64,000 nt of DNA from Sporosarcina cascadiensis (GTDB lineage: Bacteria > Bacillota > Bacilli > Bacillales_A > Planococcaceae): the NCBI RefSeq assembly GCF_009650995.1, contig NZ_WHVV01000005.1, positions 164,671 to 228,670 of the forward strand, in the 5' to 3' direction. Every line of letters begins with the position of its first letter. Positions within the stretch are counted from its first letter, which is position 1. Made by a program: the position numbers and the translations under genes. The notes under the pieces were generated by a model, which saw nothing but the letters and a program-made list of their open reading frames with translations, was not told the DNA's origin and searched no databases. Shown one piece after another: positions 53,465-61,472 of this stretch.

Positions 53465-54946
53465 TTGGAGACAATCGGTAAATTGGCAATGAAATCAGCA
53501 GCTGCCTATCCGGATAAAACAGCGGTAAAAGACGCACAGCGTTCATTTACATACCGGGAAATGATGGAACGGGCACTCGCTCTGACAGCCTATTTTAAGA
53601 AGGTCGGACTGAAAAAAGGAGACCGTTTCGGAATTTTGATGTCAAACCGGCTGGAACACATTGAACTGGATGTGGCCGCAGCACTTTCGGGAGTTATCAA
53701 AGTACCGCTGAATTACAGACTTCATCCAAAAGAACATGCTTACATGCTGATGGATGCAGATGTGAAGCTGGTGATTGGAGAAGAGCAGTTGATCGAACCG
53801 ATCGATATGAAATTACAGGCGCTGCCGATCGGCGAGGCGTATGAAAAGGCGATAGAAAGCTGTAAAGGTATTCATTCGGCTGTAGCTGTCGATGAAGATG
53901 ATATTTTTGCGATTATGTACACATCCGGCACGACAGGCAATCCAAAAGGTGTCATGCTGAGTCACCGCAACATGATTGCAGGCGCGTTGTCACTGGCCCT
54001 TGTCTGCGAGACGGGTTACGACGATGTCATCGGGCACGTCGCTCCCTTGACGCACGGCAGTAATTTCTTATCACATGTAGCGTGGCTGTATGGGCTGACG
54101 CAGGTAGTGTTCAGTAATTTTGAGCCGGAAGAATTCGTACTTGATTTGAAACGTGAAAATATTACCGTCATCTTCCTGGTGCCGACAATGGTCAATCTGA
54201 TGATTCAGCATCCTAAGTTTGATCCGAAAAATCTGGCTACGCTGAAAGCAATTAACATGGCGGGATCGGCTATCGCGGCGAGTAAACTCGAGCAAGCGCT
54301 CGCTCTGACGGGCCCGATTTTCGCCCAGACATTCGGGCAGGTGGAAGCACCGATGTGCATTACGATGATGCCGAAACGCGAACTGGGAGATCATTTGGAA
54401 TCGTGCGGACGTGTCGGACCGTTTGTTGATGTGAAAATTGTTGATGACCAAGGGACAGAACTGCCGGCAGGGGAAGTCGGAGAAATCGTCTGCAAAGGGT
54501 CACTTGTCATGAAAGGCTACTGGAATAATGAGCAGGCGACGAATGAAACACTGATTGACGGCTGGCTGCAGACAGGCGATCTCGGCTGGAAAAGTGACGA
54601 AGGCTATGTTCATATTGTCGACCGGAAAAAAGACGTCATCATCTCAGGGGGCGTCAATATTTATCCGCGAGAAGTGGAAGAAGTGCTGAATAAACATACC
54701 GGCGTAAAGGAGACATGTGTCATTGGCGTGCCTGATGACAAGTGGGGAGAGAACGTCATCGCGTATGTTGTTCCGAACGGCACAGCTGAGGTGACGAATG
54801 AAGACTTGATCCAGCTGTGCCTCGATCATATGGCCAGTTTCAAGAAGCCGAAAGAAATTCATATCGTGGAAGAACTGCCGAAAAGCTCATACGGCAAAAT
54901 ACTGAAGCGGGAGCTGCGCAGTCAGCATGAGGAGGTGCAATCATGA
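53465..54946 (+). CDS. Acyl-CoA/aryl-CoA ligase (AMP-forming)
   Basis: This is 493 residues of the ANL superfamily. The ATP loop is YTSGTTGNPKGVMLSH, the A5-type motif QTFGQVEAP, the hinge TGDLGWKSDEGYVHIVDRKKDVIISGG and the C-terminal catalytic Lys in PKSSYGKILKRELR. It activates a carboxylic acid as its CoA ester. The start is TTG 53465 after GAAGGAGTGAAGAA. The substrate is not predictable from sequence by eye. The 3' end overlaps the thiolase gene by 4 bp. Confidence 0.92.
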   Translation: METIGKLAMKSAAAYPDKTAVKDAQRSFTYREMMERALALTAYFKKVGLKKGDRFGILMSNRLEHIELDVAAALSGVIKVPLNYRLHPKEHAYMLMDADVKLVIGEEQLIEPIDMKLQALPIGEAYEKAIESCKGIHSAVAVDEDDIFAIMYTSGTTGNPKGVMLSHRNMIAGALSLALVCETGYDDVIGHVAPLTHGSNFLSHVAWLYGLTQVVFSNFEPEEFVLDLKRENITVIFLVPTMVNLMIQHPKFDPKNLATLKAINMAGSAIAASKLEQALALTGPIFAQTFGQVEAPMCITMMPKRELGDHLESCGRVGPFVDVKIVDDQGTELPAGEVGEIVCKGSLVMKGYWNNEQATNETLIDGWLQTGDLGWKSDEGYVHIVDRKKDVIISGGVNIYPREVEEVLNKHTGVKETCVIGVPDDKWGENVIAYVVPNGTAEVTNEDLIQLCLDHMASFKKPKEIHIVEELPKSSYGKILKRELRSQHEEVQS

Positions 54947-56076
54947 CGAATGTATATATTGAGGGAATCGGAATGACAAAGTTCGGTAAATTTGTGGATC
55001 GATCGATGAAATCACTCCTTCTGGATGCCTGTGTTGAGGCACTGGAAGATGCGGGAAATCCGAAAGTTGATGCGGTATTCGTCGGGAACTTCATGGGCGG
55101 TTCCATCTCCAATCAAGAAATCCTTGGCGCCATTGTCGCGAATGAACTTGGCCTCGGCTACGTTCCGACGGCCAAAGTCGAAGGAGCCTGCGCGTCAGGC
55201 GGCATCGCTCTTCGTCAAGGCATTATGGGAATCTTGAGCGGCGAGTATGAGACGGTGCTGGTGGCGGGCGTCGAAAAGATGAAACATGCCTCCACAGCGG
55301 ACGTCACGCAGGCCATCAACGCTGCAATGGATACGGATTCCAATGAAAAGCAGGCGGGACTGACCTTCCCGGGTTTCTTCGGAGTGCTTGCAAACCGGTA
55401 CTTCCATGAAACAGATGCCACGAAAGAACATCTGGCCATGATTGCACTGAAGAACCGCGAGAACGCCTTGAACAACCCGTTGGCGCAGTTCCAAAAGCCG
55501 ACGACGATGGATGAAATCATGAGTGCGCGGATTATCACGTCACCGCTCGGTCTGTTTGACTGCTCACCGACAACGGATGGGGCAGCAGCTTTAATTATTT
55601 CCAATAAAAAAGGAAAGATTCATATTCGTTCGTCAGCACAGAGTTCGGGACCTACACAAATGCAGGATGCAGATGATCTGCTGTCGCTGCCTGCTGTCCG
55701 GGAGTCCGGCCGTATGGCGTACGAAAAGGCAGGAGTCGGCCCCGAAGATATAGACGTCGTGGAAATCCATGACTGTTTCTCCATGACAGAGATGATTGCG
55801 ACAGAGGAGCTCGGCTTCTTCCGTAAACGAGAAGGCTGGCTAGCGGTGGAGCAGGGACGAACGAAAGCAACCGGCGATAAGCCTGTCAATACGAGCGGAG
55901 GTCTGCTGTCACGCGGCCATCCGATTGGTGCAACAGGCATTGCGCAGATCTATCATTTAGTCCGGCAGCTTCGCGGGACAGCGCCGAATCAAGTCGAAGG
56001 GGCACGGCTGGCACTTGCGCAGAATCTGGGCGGAACCGGCTCTTATTCCACAGTTCATATTTTAGAAAGGTTGTGA
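54943..56076 (+). CDS. Thiolase-family protein (SCP-x type acetyltransferase)
   Basis: This is 377 residues. The nucleophile is Cys in VEGACASGGIAL, the base is His in LLSRGHPIGATG, and the C-terminal part has QNLGGTGSYS rather than the usual CxGxG, as in SCP-x/lipid-transfer thiolases. These are often paired with a DUF35 protein, which is indeed the next gene. It would cleave a 3-ketoacyl-CoA or catalyse an aldol-type step. ATG 54943 overlaps the ligase stop. Confidence 0.9.
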   Translation: MTNVYIEGIGMTKFGKFVDRSMKSLLLDACVEALEDAGNPKVDAVFVGNFMGGSISNQEILGAIVANELGLGYVPTAKVEGACASGGIALRQGIMGILSGEYETVLVAGVEKMKHASTADVTQAINAAMDTDSNEKQAGLTFPGFFGVLANRYFHETDATKEHLAMIALKNRENALNNPLAQFQKPTTMDEIMSARIITSPLGLFDCSPTTDGAAALIISNKKGKIHIRSSAQSSGPTQMQDADDLLSLPAVRESGRMAYEKAGVGPEDIDVVEIHDCFSMTEMIATEELGFFRKREGWLAVEQGRTKATGDKPVNTSGGLLSRGHPIGATGIAQIYHLVRQLRGTAPNQVEGARLALAQNLGGTGSYSTVHILERL

Positions 56077-56083
56077 AGAAGGG

Positions 56084-56389
56084 ATGAAAATTTATCAATG
56101 CGATCAGTGTGAATATGCCAGCGTGTCGGATAAGTACAGATGTCCAAGTTGTGGAACCGGACAACTGCAAGAAAAGGAATTGTCATCAAAAGGCAGTGTC
56201 TACAGCTACACAGACATCCATATTGCGCCTGCTGAATTTGCGCATCTAGCGCCTTATACCGTTGCGCTCGTCCAGCTGGATGAAGCGCCAGTGAAAGTGA
56301 CCGTGCGGATGAGTTCTGGTGTGAAGATCGGTGACACAGTGGATTTGGATCATTTGGAGGATGGGGCGTATATTTATAGCAAGTGCTGA
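56084..56389 (+). CDS. DUF35 OB-fold protein with zinc ribbon
   Basis: This is 101 residues. The N-terminal rubredoxin-like zinc ribbon (YQCDQCEYASVSDKYRCPSCG) is followed by an OB-fold segment (GSVYSYTDIHIAPAEF, YTVALVQLDE, GDTVDL). Such proteins bind SCP-x-type thiolases or MaoC-like enzymes and complete their active sites. It follows the thiolase by 7 bp and ends the operon. The RBS is AAGAAGGG. Confidence 0.9.
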   Translation: MKIYQCDQCEYASVSDKYRCPSCGTGQLQEKELSSKGSVYSYTDIHIAPAEFAHLAPYTVALVQLDEAPVKVTVRMSSGVKIGDTVDLDHLEDGAYIYSKC

Positions 56390-56413
56390 CAAATGGGAGT
56401 GTTCGATGTGCCC

Positions 56414-56560
56414 GTGATCGTAGAAAGCGGTTGAGCGCTCATTGACACCTCGCGAGTGATCATAGAAAGTCGACGGACGCTCATAACAAGCGTCTGCGTG
56501 ATCATAAACACCCCGTAGGTGATCGTACACAGGGGCCAGCCGCTCATAGCACCATATTTG
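56414..56560. repeat. 21-bp-period degenerate array, family B (7 units)
   Basis: Units start at 56414, 56435, 56456, 56477, 56498, 56519 and 56540. Cores are GTGATCGT, GCGCTCAT, GTGATCAT, ACGCTCAT, GTGATCAT, GTGATCGT and CCGCTCAT, so the GATC and GCTC forms alternate for most of the array. It lies between the catabolic operon and the BASS symporter gene. Confidence 0.87.
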
Positions 56561-56646
56561 AATATTCTTTTTATGGGTTAACGGCTTGTACCTGGCATGC
56601 TATACTGATGCCAGGTGCAAGTTTTGCTCGTTAGGGAGAGTTGTCT

Positions 56647-57609
56647 GTGAAAATCATACCGGTAATTTCTAAAATCATTTCTAAATATCTGCCCATCTGG
56701 ATTGTGCTGTTATCGATTATCGCTTACGCCATTCCAGATGCTTTCATTTCCATCCGCCAGCTGACCGGCTTCGGACTGGGGACCATCTTCTTCCTGATGG
56801 GACTGTCGCTGTCTTGGGAAAAGCTGCTCGAAGTGATTAAAAATCCGAAGTATGCGCTGCTCGGTGTATTTCTGAAATGGACGATCATGGTCGGCGTGTC
56901 AATAGGTATTGCCTATGTGTTCTTCAGCAATCAAGCCGAAATCGCAACAGGGATTATCTTGGCGGGAACGGTGCCAAGCGGAACATCCGCGAATATTTAT
57001 ACATTCATTGCAGGCGGAGAAGTTGCGCTGAGCATTACGATGGCCACACTGGACACGTTCATTTCGCCTGTGCTGACGCCTGTGCTGCTGCAAGTATTCG
57101 CAGGACGCTTTATCCCGATTGAATTCTGGCCTTTATTCCTTAATATCATATATATCGTATTCCTGCCTTTACTGGCGGGACTGCTAGTGCAATGGAAATG
57201 GCAGAAACAAGTGGAAACCATCAAACCGTATACACCGGTTTTATCGCAGCTCGCGTTATTTGTCGTTATCCTCTCCGTCATTTCGAACGCACAGCAGGCG
57301 TTATCGGAAAATCTATCTGTATTACCGCTCGTTTTCGTGGCGGTTACCCTGCAAGTCTGCATTCCCATGCTGTCGGGTTACTTCATTGCCAGATGGCTCG
57401 GCGTGCCGGAACGCAATGCGCGCGCTATTTTATTCCACACGGGCATTTGTAACTCCGCATTGGCCGCGACGCTTGCGATGGAACATTTCGGCTCGCTTGC
57501 TGCCGTGCCGGCTGTTGCCAATATGGTCATGAATTTGACGATCGGGGCGCTGATGGCGAGTTTATTTGAGAATAAATTTCGGATGAATGATGAGGAAGTG
57601 CAGGCATGA
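56647..57609 (+). CDS. BASS-family (bile acid:sodium symporter type) transporter
   Basis: This is 320 residues with about ten membrane helices. It has the family motifs LSLSWEKLLEVIKNP, AGTVPSGTSANIYTFIAGG and FHTGICNSALAATLAMEHFG. Members export or import small organic acids (for example pantoate or pyruvate) with sodium. I chose GTG 56647, 8 nt after AGGGAGA, over TTG 56641. It may belong functionally to the catabolic operon upstream, but an array separates them. Confidence 0.88.
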   Translation: MKIIPVISKIISKYLPIWIVLLSIIAYAIPDAFISIRQLTGFGLGTIFFLMGLSLSWEKLLEVIKNPKYALLGVFLKWTIMVGVSIGIAYVFFSNQAEIATGIILAGTVPSGTSANIYTFIAGGEVALSITMATLDTFISPVLTPVLLQVFAGRFIPIEFWPLFLNIIYIVFLPLLAGLLVQWKWQKQVETIKPYTPVLSQLALFVVILSVISNAQQALSENLSVLPLVFVAVTLQVCIPMLSGYFIARWLGVPERNARAILFHTGICNSALAATLAMEHFGSLAAVPAVANMVMNLTIGALMASLFENKFRMNDEEVQA

Positions 57610-57615
57610 CAAAAG

Positions 57616-57658
57616 AAGCTGTCCGGGAAGTGAAAGTTGCTTCTAGGACAGCTTTTTC
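57616..57658 (+). terminator. Terminator after BASS transporter gene
   Basis: AAGCTGTCC pairs with GGACAGCTT around an inner GAAG/CTTC stem, followed by TTTTT. Confidence 0.88.
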
Positions 57659-57691
57659 TAATGTAATACAGTGAGATAAATACCGCAGCGC

Positions 57692-57740
57692 TCCAAAGTG
57701 GCTCCAGACCGCACCAAACTGGCTGTTCACCGCACTATTG
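57692..57740. repeat. 21-bp-period array relic, family A (2-3 units)
   Basis: Units at 57692 (TCCAAAG), 57713 (ACCAAAC) and a decayed one at 57734 (ACTATTG) keep the 21-base step and the CCGC spacer end of family A. It is much shorter than the other arrays. Confidence 0.65.
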
Positions 57741-57784
57741 TTCCATGCTGCTTGGTTCATACGCAACTCCAAGTACAGTTTTGA

Positions 57785-57826
57785 ATTCTTTCTAAGTTGT
57801 AGGGGGACCAGTTACCTTATTTTCAA
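57785..57826. repeat. Imperfect direct repeat, left copy
   Basis: tttctaagttgta followed by gggacca, then taccttatt, matches the sequence at 60484-60522 at about 30 of 36 positions. The two copies bracket the block of minus-strand genes 57847-60291. Confidence 0.55.
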
Positions 57827-57846
57827 TGTACTTCTGGGCAATAAAC

Positions 57847-58089
57847 TCATTCATATGTGCTGGATTTTGCTTTACTCAATTGATCTTTCATATTAAAAAT
57901 AAATTCCCCCGCAAAGAAAGCTAATAGGCCGCTCCAAAAAATCATACTCGGCGAGAATAAAATGCTGTCTTTTGCTAAATAGTAGAAGTAGTTTATCGCT
58001 GAGACGAGCATATACACAAAAAAACCAATAGTGATGCCCCTTTTTGAATTAATCAACTCCTGATCATTCATCTTTTTGAAAAATACCAT
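57847..58089 (-). CDS. Small membrane protein, unknown
   Basis: This is 80 residues with two membrane helices (about 20-38 and 47-66) and charged ends. ATG 58089 has GAAGGAAGGGATG upstream on the minus strand. I do not recognise it. It lies 34 bp downstream of the next minus-strand gene, so they are probably co-transcribed. Confidence 0.65.
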   Translation of the reverse strand: MVFFKKMNDQELINSKRGITIGFFVYMLVSAINYFYYLAKDSILFSPSMIFWSGLLAFFAGEFIFNMKDQLSKAKSSTYE

Positions 58090-58123
58090 GTGTCATCCCT
58101 TCCTTCATCCTTCCTGAATAGAT

Positions 58124-58411
58124 TTAATTTACACCATTGTTAATCCAATAGACGAGGCCGATTGTAAAATAGATGATGACAGAAACCGGTATGGACAGGC
58201 TGAATAAAATCAATCGTTTACGACCTGGTGTTTCTTTTACCGCATTATAATGAATGCCTAACGTGATGATGGACATCATTATGGTCGCATGGTCAAGATA
58301 GGAAGTCAGCTGATATAAAGGCTTGTGTGTCAACGAGCTGTAAATGACAGACGCTAAAATAAACACAGATGTCAAAATTGCCAATTTAGTATTTGTCATT
58401 CTTTTCAACAC
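58124..58411 (-). CDS. Small membrane protein, unknown
   Basis: This is 95 residues with three hydrophobic helices (about 9-27, 38-54, 67-90) and no recognised motif. The start is TTG 58411, or ATG 58399, behind GCAGGAAGCGGG. It may be an integral membrane partner of the neighbouring 80-residue protein; that is inference from adjacency only. Confidence 0.65.
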   Translation of the reverse strand: MLKRMTNTKLAILTSVFILASVIYSSLTHKPLYQLTSYLDHATIMMSIITLGIHYNAVKETPGRKRLILFSLSIPVSVIIYFTIGLVYWINNGVN

Positions 58412-58537
58412 CCGCTTCCTGCATTAGACTTTGTTTCTACAGTTTAGTTACAACAATCATAGTCTGTGTTTTACACAGGATAAGAAATAGCGGGCTGTAG
58501 ATCTAGTTCTATCTAGATCAATGTAATGAAAAGACTT

Positions 58538-59413
58538 TTATTCGACACGGGAATCCCAAAGCAGCTTTCCATCAGCAGAGTAAATTTGTTCGTGTTCTAT
58601 TGGTTCTCCTGGAGGCTCAATACCTTGAATCCAGCGATTTACAATATAGTGATGGTCAAACCCTATATTATTTGTCGCTATGATTGTCGTCGTATAAATC
58701 TCCCCGTCGCCTAATGTTACTTCTTCATCCGTTTCATAGCCTTCAGAAAACATGTCATGCGGGATTTTTTTATCAGAAATCACATGATCATCTACTTTGC
58801 TAACGACACGTATGTCAGTGAATTTTATCTCTGATTCTACTTTCTGAATGTCTGCACTAAGAATTCCTTTTTTCCAATAAATATTGTCACTGTATCGCTC
58901 TTCACCCTCAAAACTTGGAATAAGCGTTGGGAAAACCACCTCTTTTATACTCTCCATACCAATTCGGTCGTCTTGAGTGGTTTTCATTACACCCCGTTCA
59001 TTAATCACAATTTTGGGCAATGCATCACCAAAAATATCACGGGAAACAGTTATGCGGAAAGTGGTGCCGCTTTTTTGCATAGGGAATAGCTCGCCGTCAA
59101 AATCCAGACTGACAACAGTGTGTTGACTGACCTCCTTCGGTGTTAGAGTGAAGGTTAGGGGCAATGTAAGCTCTTCTGCATTAATCGCTCCCAATTCGGT
59201 AGCAGCACTTTCAATAAGGCTCGCCTTTTGTTTTAACATGTCGTCAACATTAGAAGAAATCATATTCATGTCATTTCTTACGCTGTTATTCCAATACTCC
59301 ATTTCAGCAGTTGTATTTTCTATGTGCATTTGCAGATTGTTGATTTTAAAAAATGAAACCGCTTGGGATACTAGGAGTATTCCCACTAAAATATATAATA
59401 TTTGATTCTTCAT
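58538..59413 (-). CDS. Membrane-anchored hypothetical protein
   Basis: This is 291 residues from ATG 59413 (GAAGGAGGGC upstream). A signal anchor (about 4-22) is followed by a short coiled-coil-like stretch (about 25-65) and a beta-rich extracytoplasmic domain of about 220 residues. The latter has no cysteines and no catalytic motif that I recognise. It is the largest gene of the minus-strand block. Confidence 0.7.
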   Translation of the reverse strand: MKNQILYILVGILLVSQAVSFFKINNLQMHIENTTAEMEYWNNSVRNDMNMISSNVDDMLKQKASLIESAATELGAINAEELTLPLTFTLTPKEVSQHTVVSLDFDGELFPMQKSGTTFRITVSRDIFGDALPKIVINERGVMKTTQDDRIGMESIKEVVFPTLIPSFEGEERYSDNIYWKKGILSADIQKVESEIKFTDIRVVSKVDDHVISDKKIPHDMFSEGYETDEEVTLGDGEIYTTTIIATNNIGFDHHYIVNRWIQGIEPPGEPIEHEQIYSADGKLLWDSRVE

Positions 59414-59464
59414 TTTGCCCTCCTTCAGTAACTTCCACACCATAATGTATAGGAGCCCGGCACC

Positions 59465-59623
59465 TTACTTTCTATTTTTCTTGCCTTCATAGGAATCTAC
59501 AACCTTCCCGTCCTTTGTTTGTTTCAGGATATACTTATCACTTGCGTATTTATTATGATCGTCTAATTCTTTCCCTAAAGTTTTATAGTCTGTGTTCATT
59601 AACCAACCGCCATATTCACCCAT
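59465..59623 (-). CDS. Small charged protein, unknown
   Basis: This is 52 residues, translated by me from the ATG whose complement is 59621-59623, with AAAAGGTGAT just upstream. The product starts MGEYGGWLMNTDYKTLG and is rich in Lys and Asp (KYILKQTKDGKVVDSYEGKK), with no membrane segment. No family is recognised. The good ribosome binding site and the position in a same-strand block support it being real. Confidence 0.5.
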   Translation of the reverse strand: MGEYGGWLMNTDYKTLGKELDDHNKYASDKYILKQTKDGKVVDSYEGKKNRK

Positions 59624-59729
59624 ATCACCTTTTAACTGTTAGGGTAATTTTATTTATTTCATTTATAGTTCTATCATTTTTATGAGTAACTTGTTCTAAC
59701 ACGGCATGCCCGAAAACTTCTACAACTCA

Positions 59730-60062
59730 CTACTTCCTCCACAACAAGTAGAACAATTCATAAATGAAAATATTCGAAAGGGCCAGCACGCCTATCATGA
59801 TATACATCTCGGAAGGCAATTTGAAGTAGTATATCACTATAGCTAAGAAGGCGAAAACGCCAAAGGTTCCGGCATACAATCGCTTACGGGTGGGAGTTGC
59901 TTTTTCTTTTGTACTAGATGCATTAAGCACAATGACTGTTACCGCCACTGTGAAGACTGTAATCAGCGCAGTGCGGGGAAAATCAAAAATAAGCACCATG
60001 GCAATTATAATCAGAGTCATCACAAGTATTTCAAGGTATTCTCTTACTTTATATCTGGCCAT
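59730..60062 (-). CDS. Small membrane protein, unknown
   Basis: This is 110 residues with four hydrophobic helices in two pairs (about 10-46 and 65-104), separated by a basic loop STKEKATPTRKR. ATG 60062 follows GCGGGGGTAA on the minus strand. It lies 31 bp downstream of the 65-residue gene, so an operon is likely. Function is unknown. Confidence 0.65.
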   Translation of the reverse strand: MARYKVREYLEILVMTLIIIAMVLIFDFPRTALITVFTVAVTVIVLNASSTKEKATPTRKRLYAGTFGVFAFLAIVIYYFKLPSEMYIMIGVLALSNIFIYELFYLLWRK

Positions 60063-60093
60063 CTCGTATTTACCCCCGCAAACTAAACATTTT

Positions 60094-60291
60094 TCATGAA
60101 CGCCTGCCTGGACTTTTCAGCCAGCCAATAAAAATCAAAGATTCACCGATCAGTAACCCTATGGCTGCAGCAGTGATTCCTGTTTTATAGTCCGGATTTT
60201 CAAAAACCAATCCTGCAATGATAAATCCGATGAGAAAGCCGAGTAAGATTTTTGGATATTTCCTCCATCTACTCCTGAAATATTCAGCCAT
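60094..60291 (-). CDS. Small membrane protein, unknown
   Basis: This is 65 residues with a basic N-terminus (EYFRSRWRKYPK), two glycine-containing membrane helices and a short basic tail. It has a perfect AAAGGAG eight bases before ATG 60291. It is the first gene of the minus-strand block. No family is recognised. Confidence 0.65.
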   Translation of the reverse strand: MAEYFRSRWRKYPKILLGFLIGFIIAGLVFENPDYKTGITAAAIGLLIGESLIFIGWLKSPGRRS

Positions 60292-60483
60292 GAAATGAAC
60301 TCCTTTCAGCAGTTTCCGTTTCTATACCATGTTACCTAAATATACCATAAACGACTGAATTATTAAATGGTTCAGTCAACTACGCCTTCTCTAAACAAAC
60401 AAAAAAGGCTGGTCAGAGAAATGAATTTCCTGACCGGTCTGATTGAAAGAATAAATGGGAACTAGTCACCCATAATTCAAGAA

Positions 60484-60522
60484 CGTTTCTAAATTGTACA
60501 GGGACCAAGTACCTTATTCTAT
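60484..60522. repeat. Imperfect direct repeat, right copy
   Basis: gtttctaaattgta followed by gggacca, then taccttatt, matches the left copy at 57785-57826. A weaker relic (cccggcaccttactttct) is near 59456-59474. The rest of 60292-60575 holds an A/T-rich spacer and one isolated hairpin (60411-60435). Confidence 0.55.
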
Positions 60523-60575
60523 ACACTACATGATATGATAGAAAAAAAGCTGCGGACAGACAAGGGGCGGAAGCG

Positions 60576-61286
60576 TTGAGGTTGAATCAATTTATCAGTT
60601 CTTCAGGATTCTGTTCCAGAAGGCAGGCGGAGCGGTATATTTCAGCCGGAAAGGTTCAGGTGAACGGGGAGATTGCACCGCATGTGTATTTTGTTGAAGA
60701 GAATGATCAGGTGGAAGTGGATGGCCAGGTCATTACACATGCTTCGCCGAATATTTATATGATGCTGAATAAACCAAGCGGAATTATTTGTACGGCTTCA
60801 CCCGGCGTCGCGGATAATATTATTGACTTTGTGGCGTATCACGAACGTATATTTCCGGTGGGCCGGCTGGATAAAGAAACAGAAGGCCTGATTTTATTAA
60901 CCAACGACGGCAGTATCGTGAATGAGTTAATGAAGGAAGAAAATCAGCAGGAAAAGGAATATATCGTGACAGTCGATAAAAAGATTACAGAGGATTTCAT
61001 AGCAGACCTCTCAAGCGGTGTGGATATTTATAATCCGAGGAAAAAGGGTTATTCAAGAACAAATCCCTGTCCGGTAATTCAGCAGGATGACTATACATTC
61101 CGCATAACGCTTTCTCAGGGGCTGAATCGGCAAATCCGCAGAATGTGCCGCCGTTTCCAGTATACAGTTAAGCATTTGCAGAGGGTGCGGATCAAGCATA
61201 TTGAGCTAGGTGTATTGGCACGGGGCCAGTGGCGCTTCCTGACGAGCGAGGAGATTGAAGGGTTAAAAAGAAAAGATAACGAGTAA
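60576..61286 (+). CDS. rluF: 23S rRNA pseudouridine synthase, RluF type
   Basis: This is 236 residues. The N-terminal S4 RNA-binding domain (MRLNQFISSSGFCSRRQAERYI) is followed by the RsuA-type catalytic domain with Asp in PVGRLDKETEGLILLTNDG. The C-terminal LSQGLNRQIRRMCRRF is also typical. RluF modifies U2604 and nearby bases of 23S rRNA. The start is TTG 60576 after AGGGGCGGAAG. It is monocistronic with its own terminator. Confidence 0.9.
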   Translation: MRLNQFISSSGFCSRRQAERYISAGKVQVNGEIAPHVYFVEENDQVEVDGQVITHASPNIYMMLNKPSGIICTASPGVADNIIDFVAYHERIFPVGRLDKETEGLILLTNDGSIVNELMKEENQQEKEYIVTVDKKITEDFIADLSSGVDIYNPRKKGYSRTNPCPVIQQDDYTFRITLSQGLNRQIRRMCRRFQYTVKHLQRVRIKHIELGVLARGQWRFLTSEEIEGLKRKDNE

Positions 61287-61294
61287 CGATTCTG

Positions 61295-61340
61295 AAATAA
61301 AAACATCCATGGAGTTGAATTCATTGATGTTTTTATTTTT
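61295..61340 (+). terminator. rluF terminator
   Basis: AAATAAAAACATC pairs perfectly with GATGTTTTTATTT around an 18-base loop, followed by TT. Confidence 0.85.
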
Positions 61341-61375
61341 GTTCAATTGCAACAGTGAAGTAATTATTAGCTTAT

Positions 61376-61425
61376 TTGACAGTCACTACAACTTGTAGTA
61401 TGTTATTGTTACTACAAGTTGTAGT
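61376..61425 (+). promoter_or_regulatory. BlaI-type promoter with two operators
   Basis: TTGACA (61376-61381) and TATGTT (61399-61404) have 17 bases between them. The palindrome ACTACAACTTGTAGT (61385-61399) fills the spacer, and a second palindrome ACTACAAGTTGTAGT (61411-61425) lies just downstream. TACA...TGTA palindromes are the classic BlaI/MecI operator. A repressor bound here would block its own transcription. Confidence 0.85.
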
Positions 61426-61472
61426 GATTTAATTGTTATGGACGCATAACACTAAGTAAAGAGGTGTACACT

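Noticed and set aside
14402..56560. 21-bp arrays as CRISPR arrays
   Set aside because: No invariant repeat, the variable part is only about 11-13 bp, no leader and no cas genes.
60401..60440. Orphan terminator-like hairpin (GGTCAG/CTGACC) with a T tract on the minus strand
   Set aside because: No minus-strand gene ends there and the stem is short; possibly a relic of the adjoining repeat.
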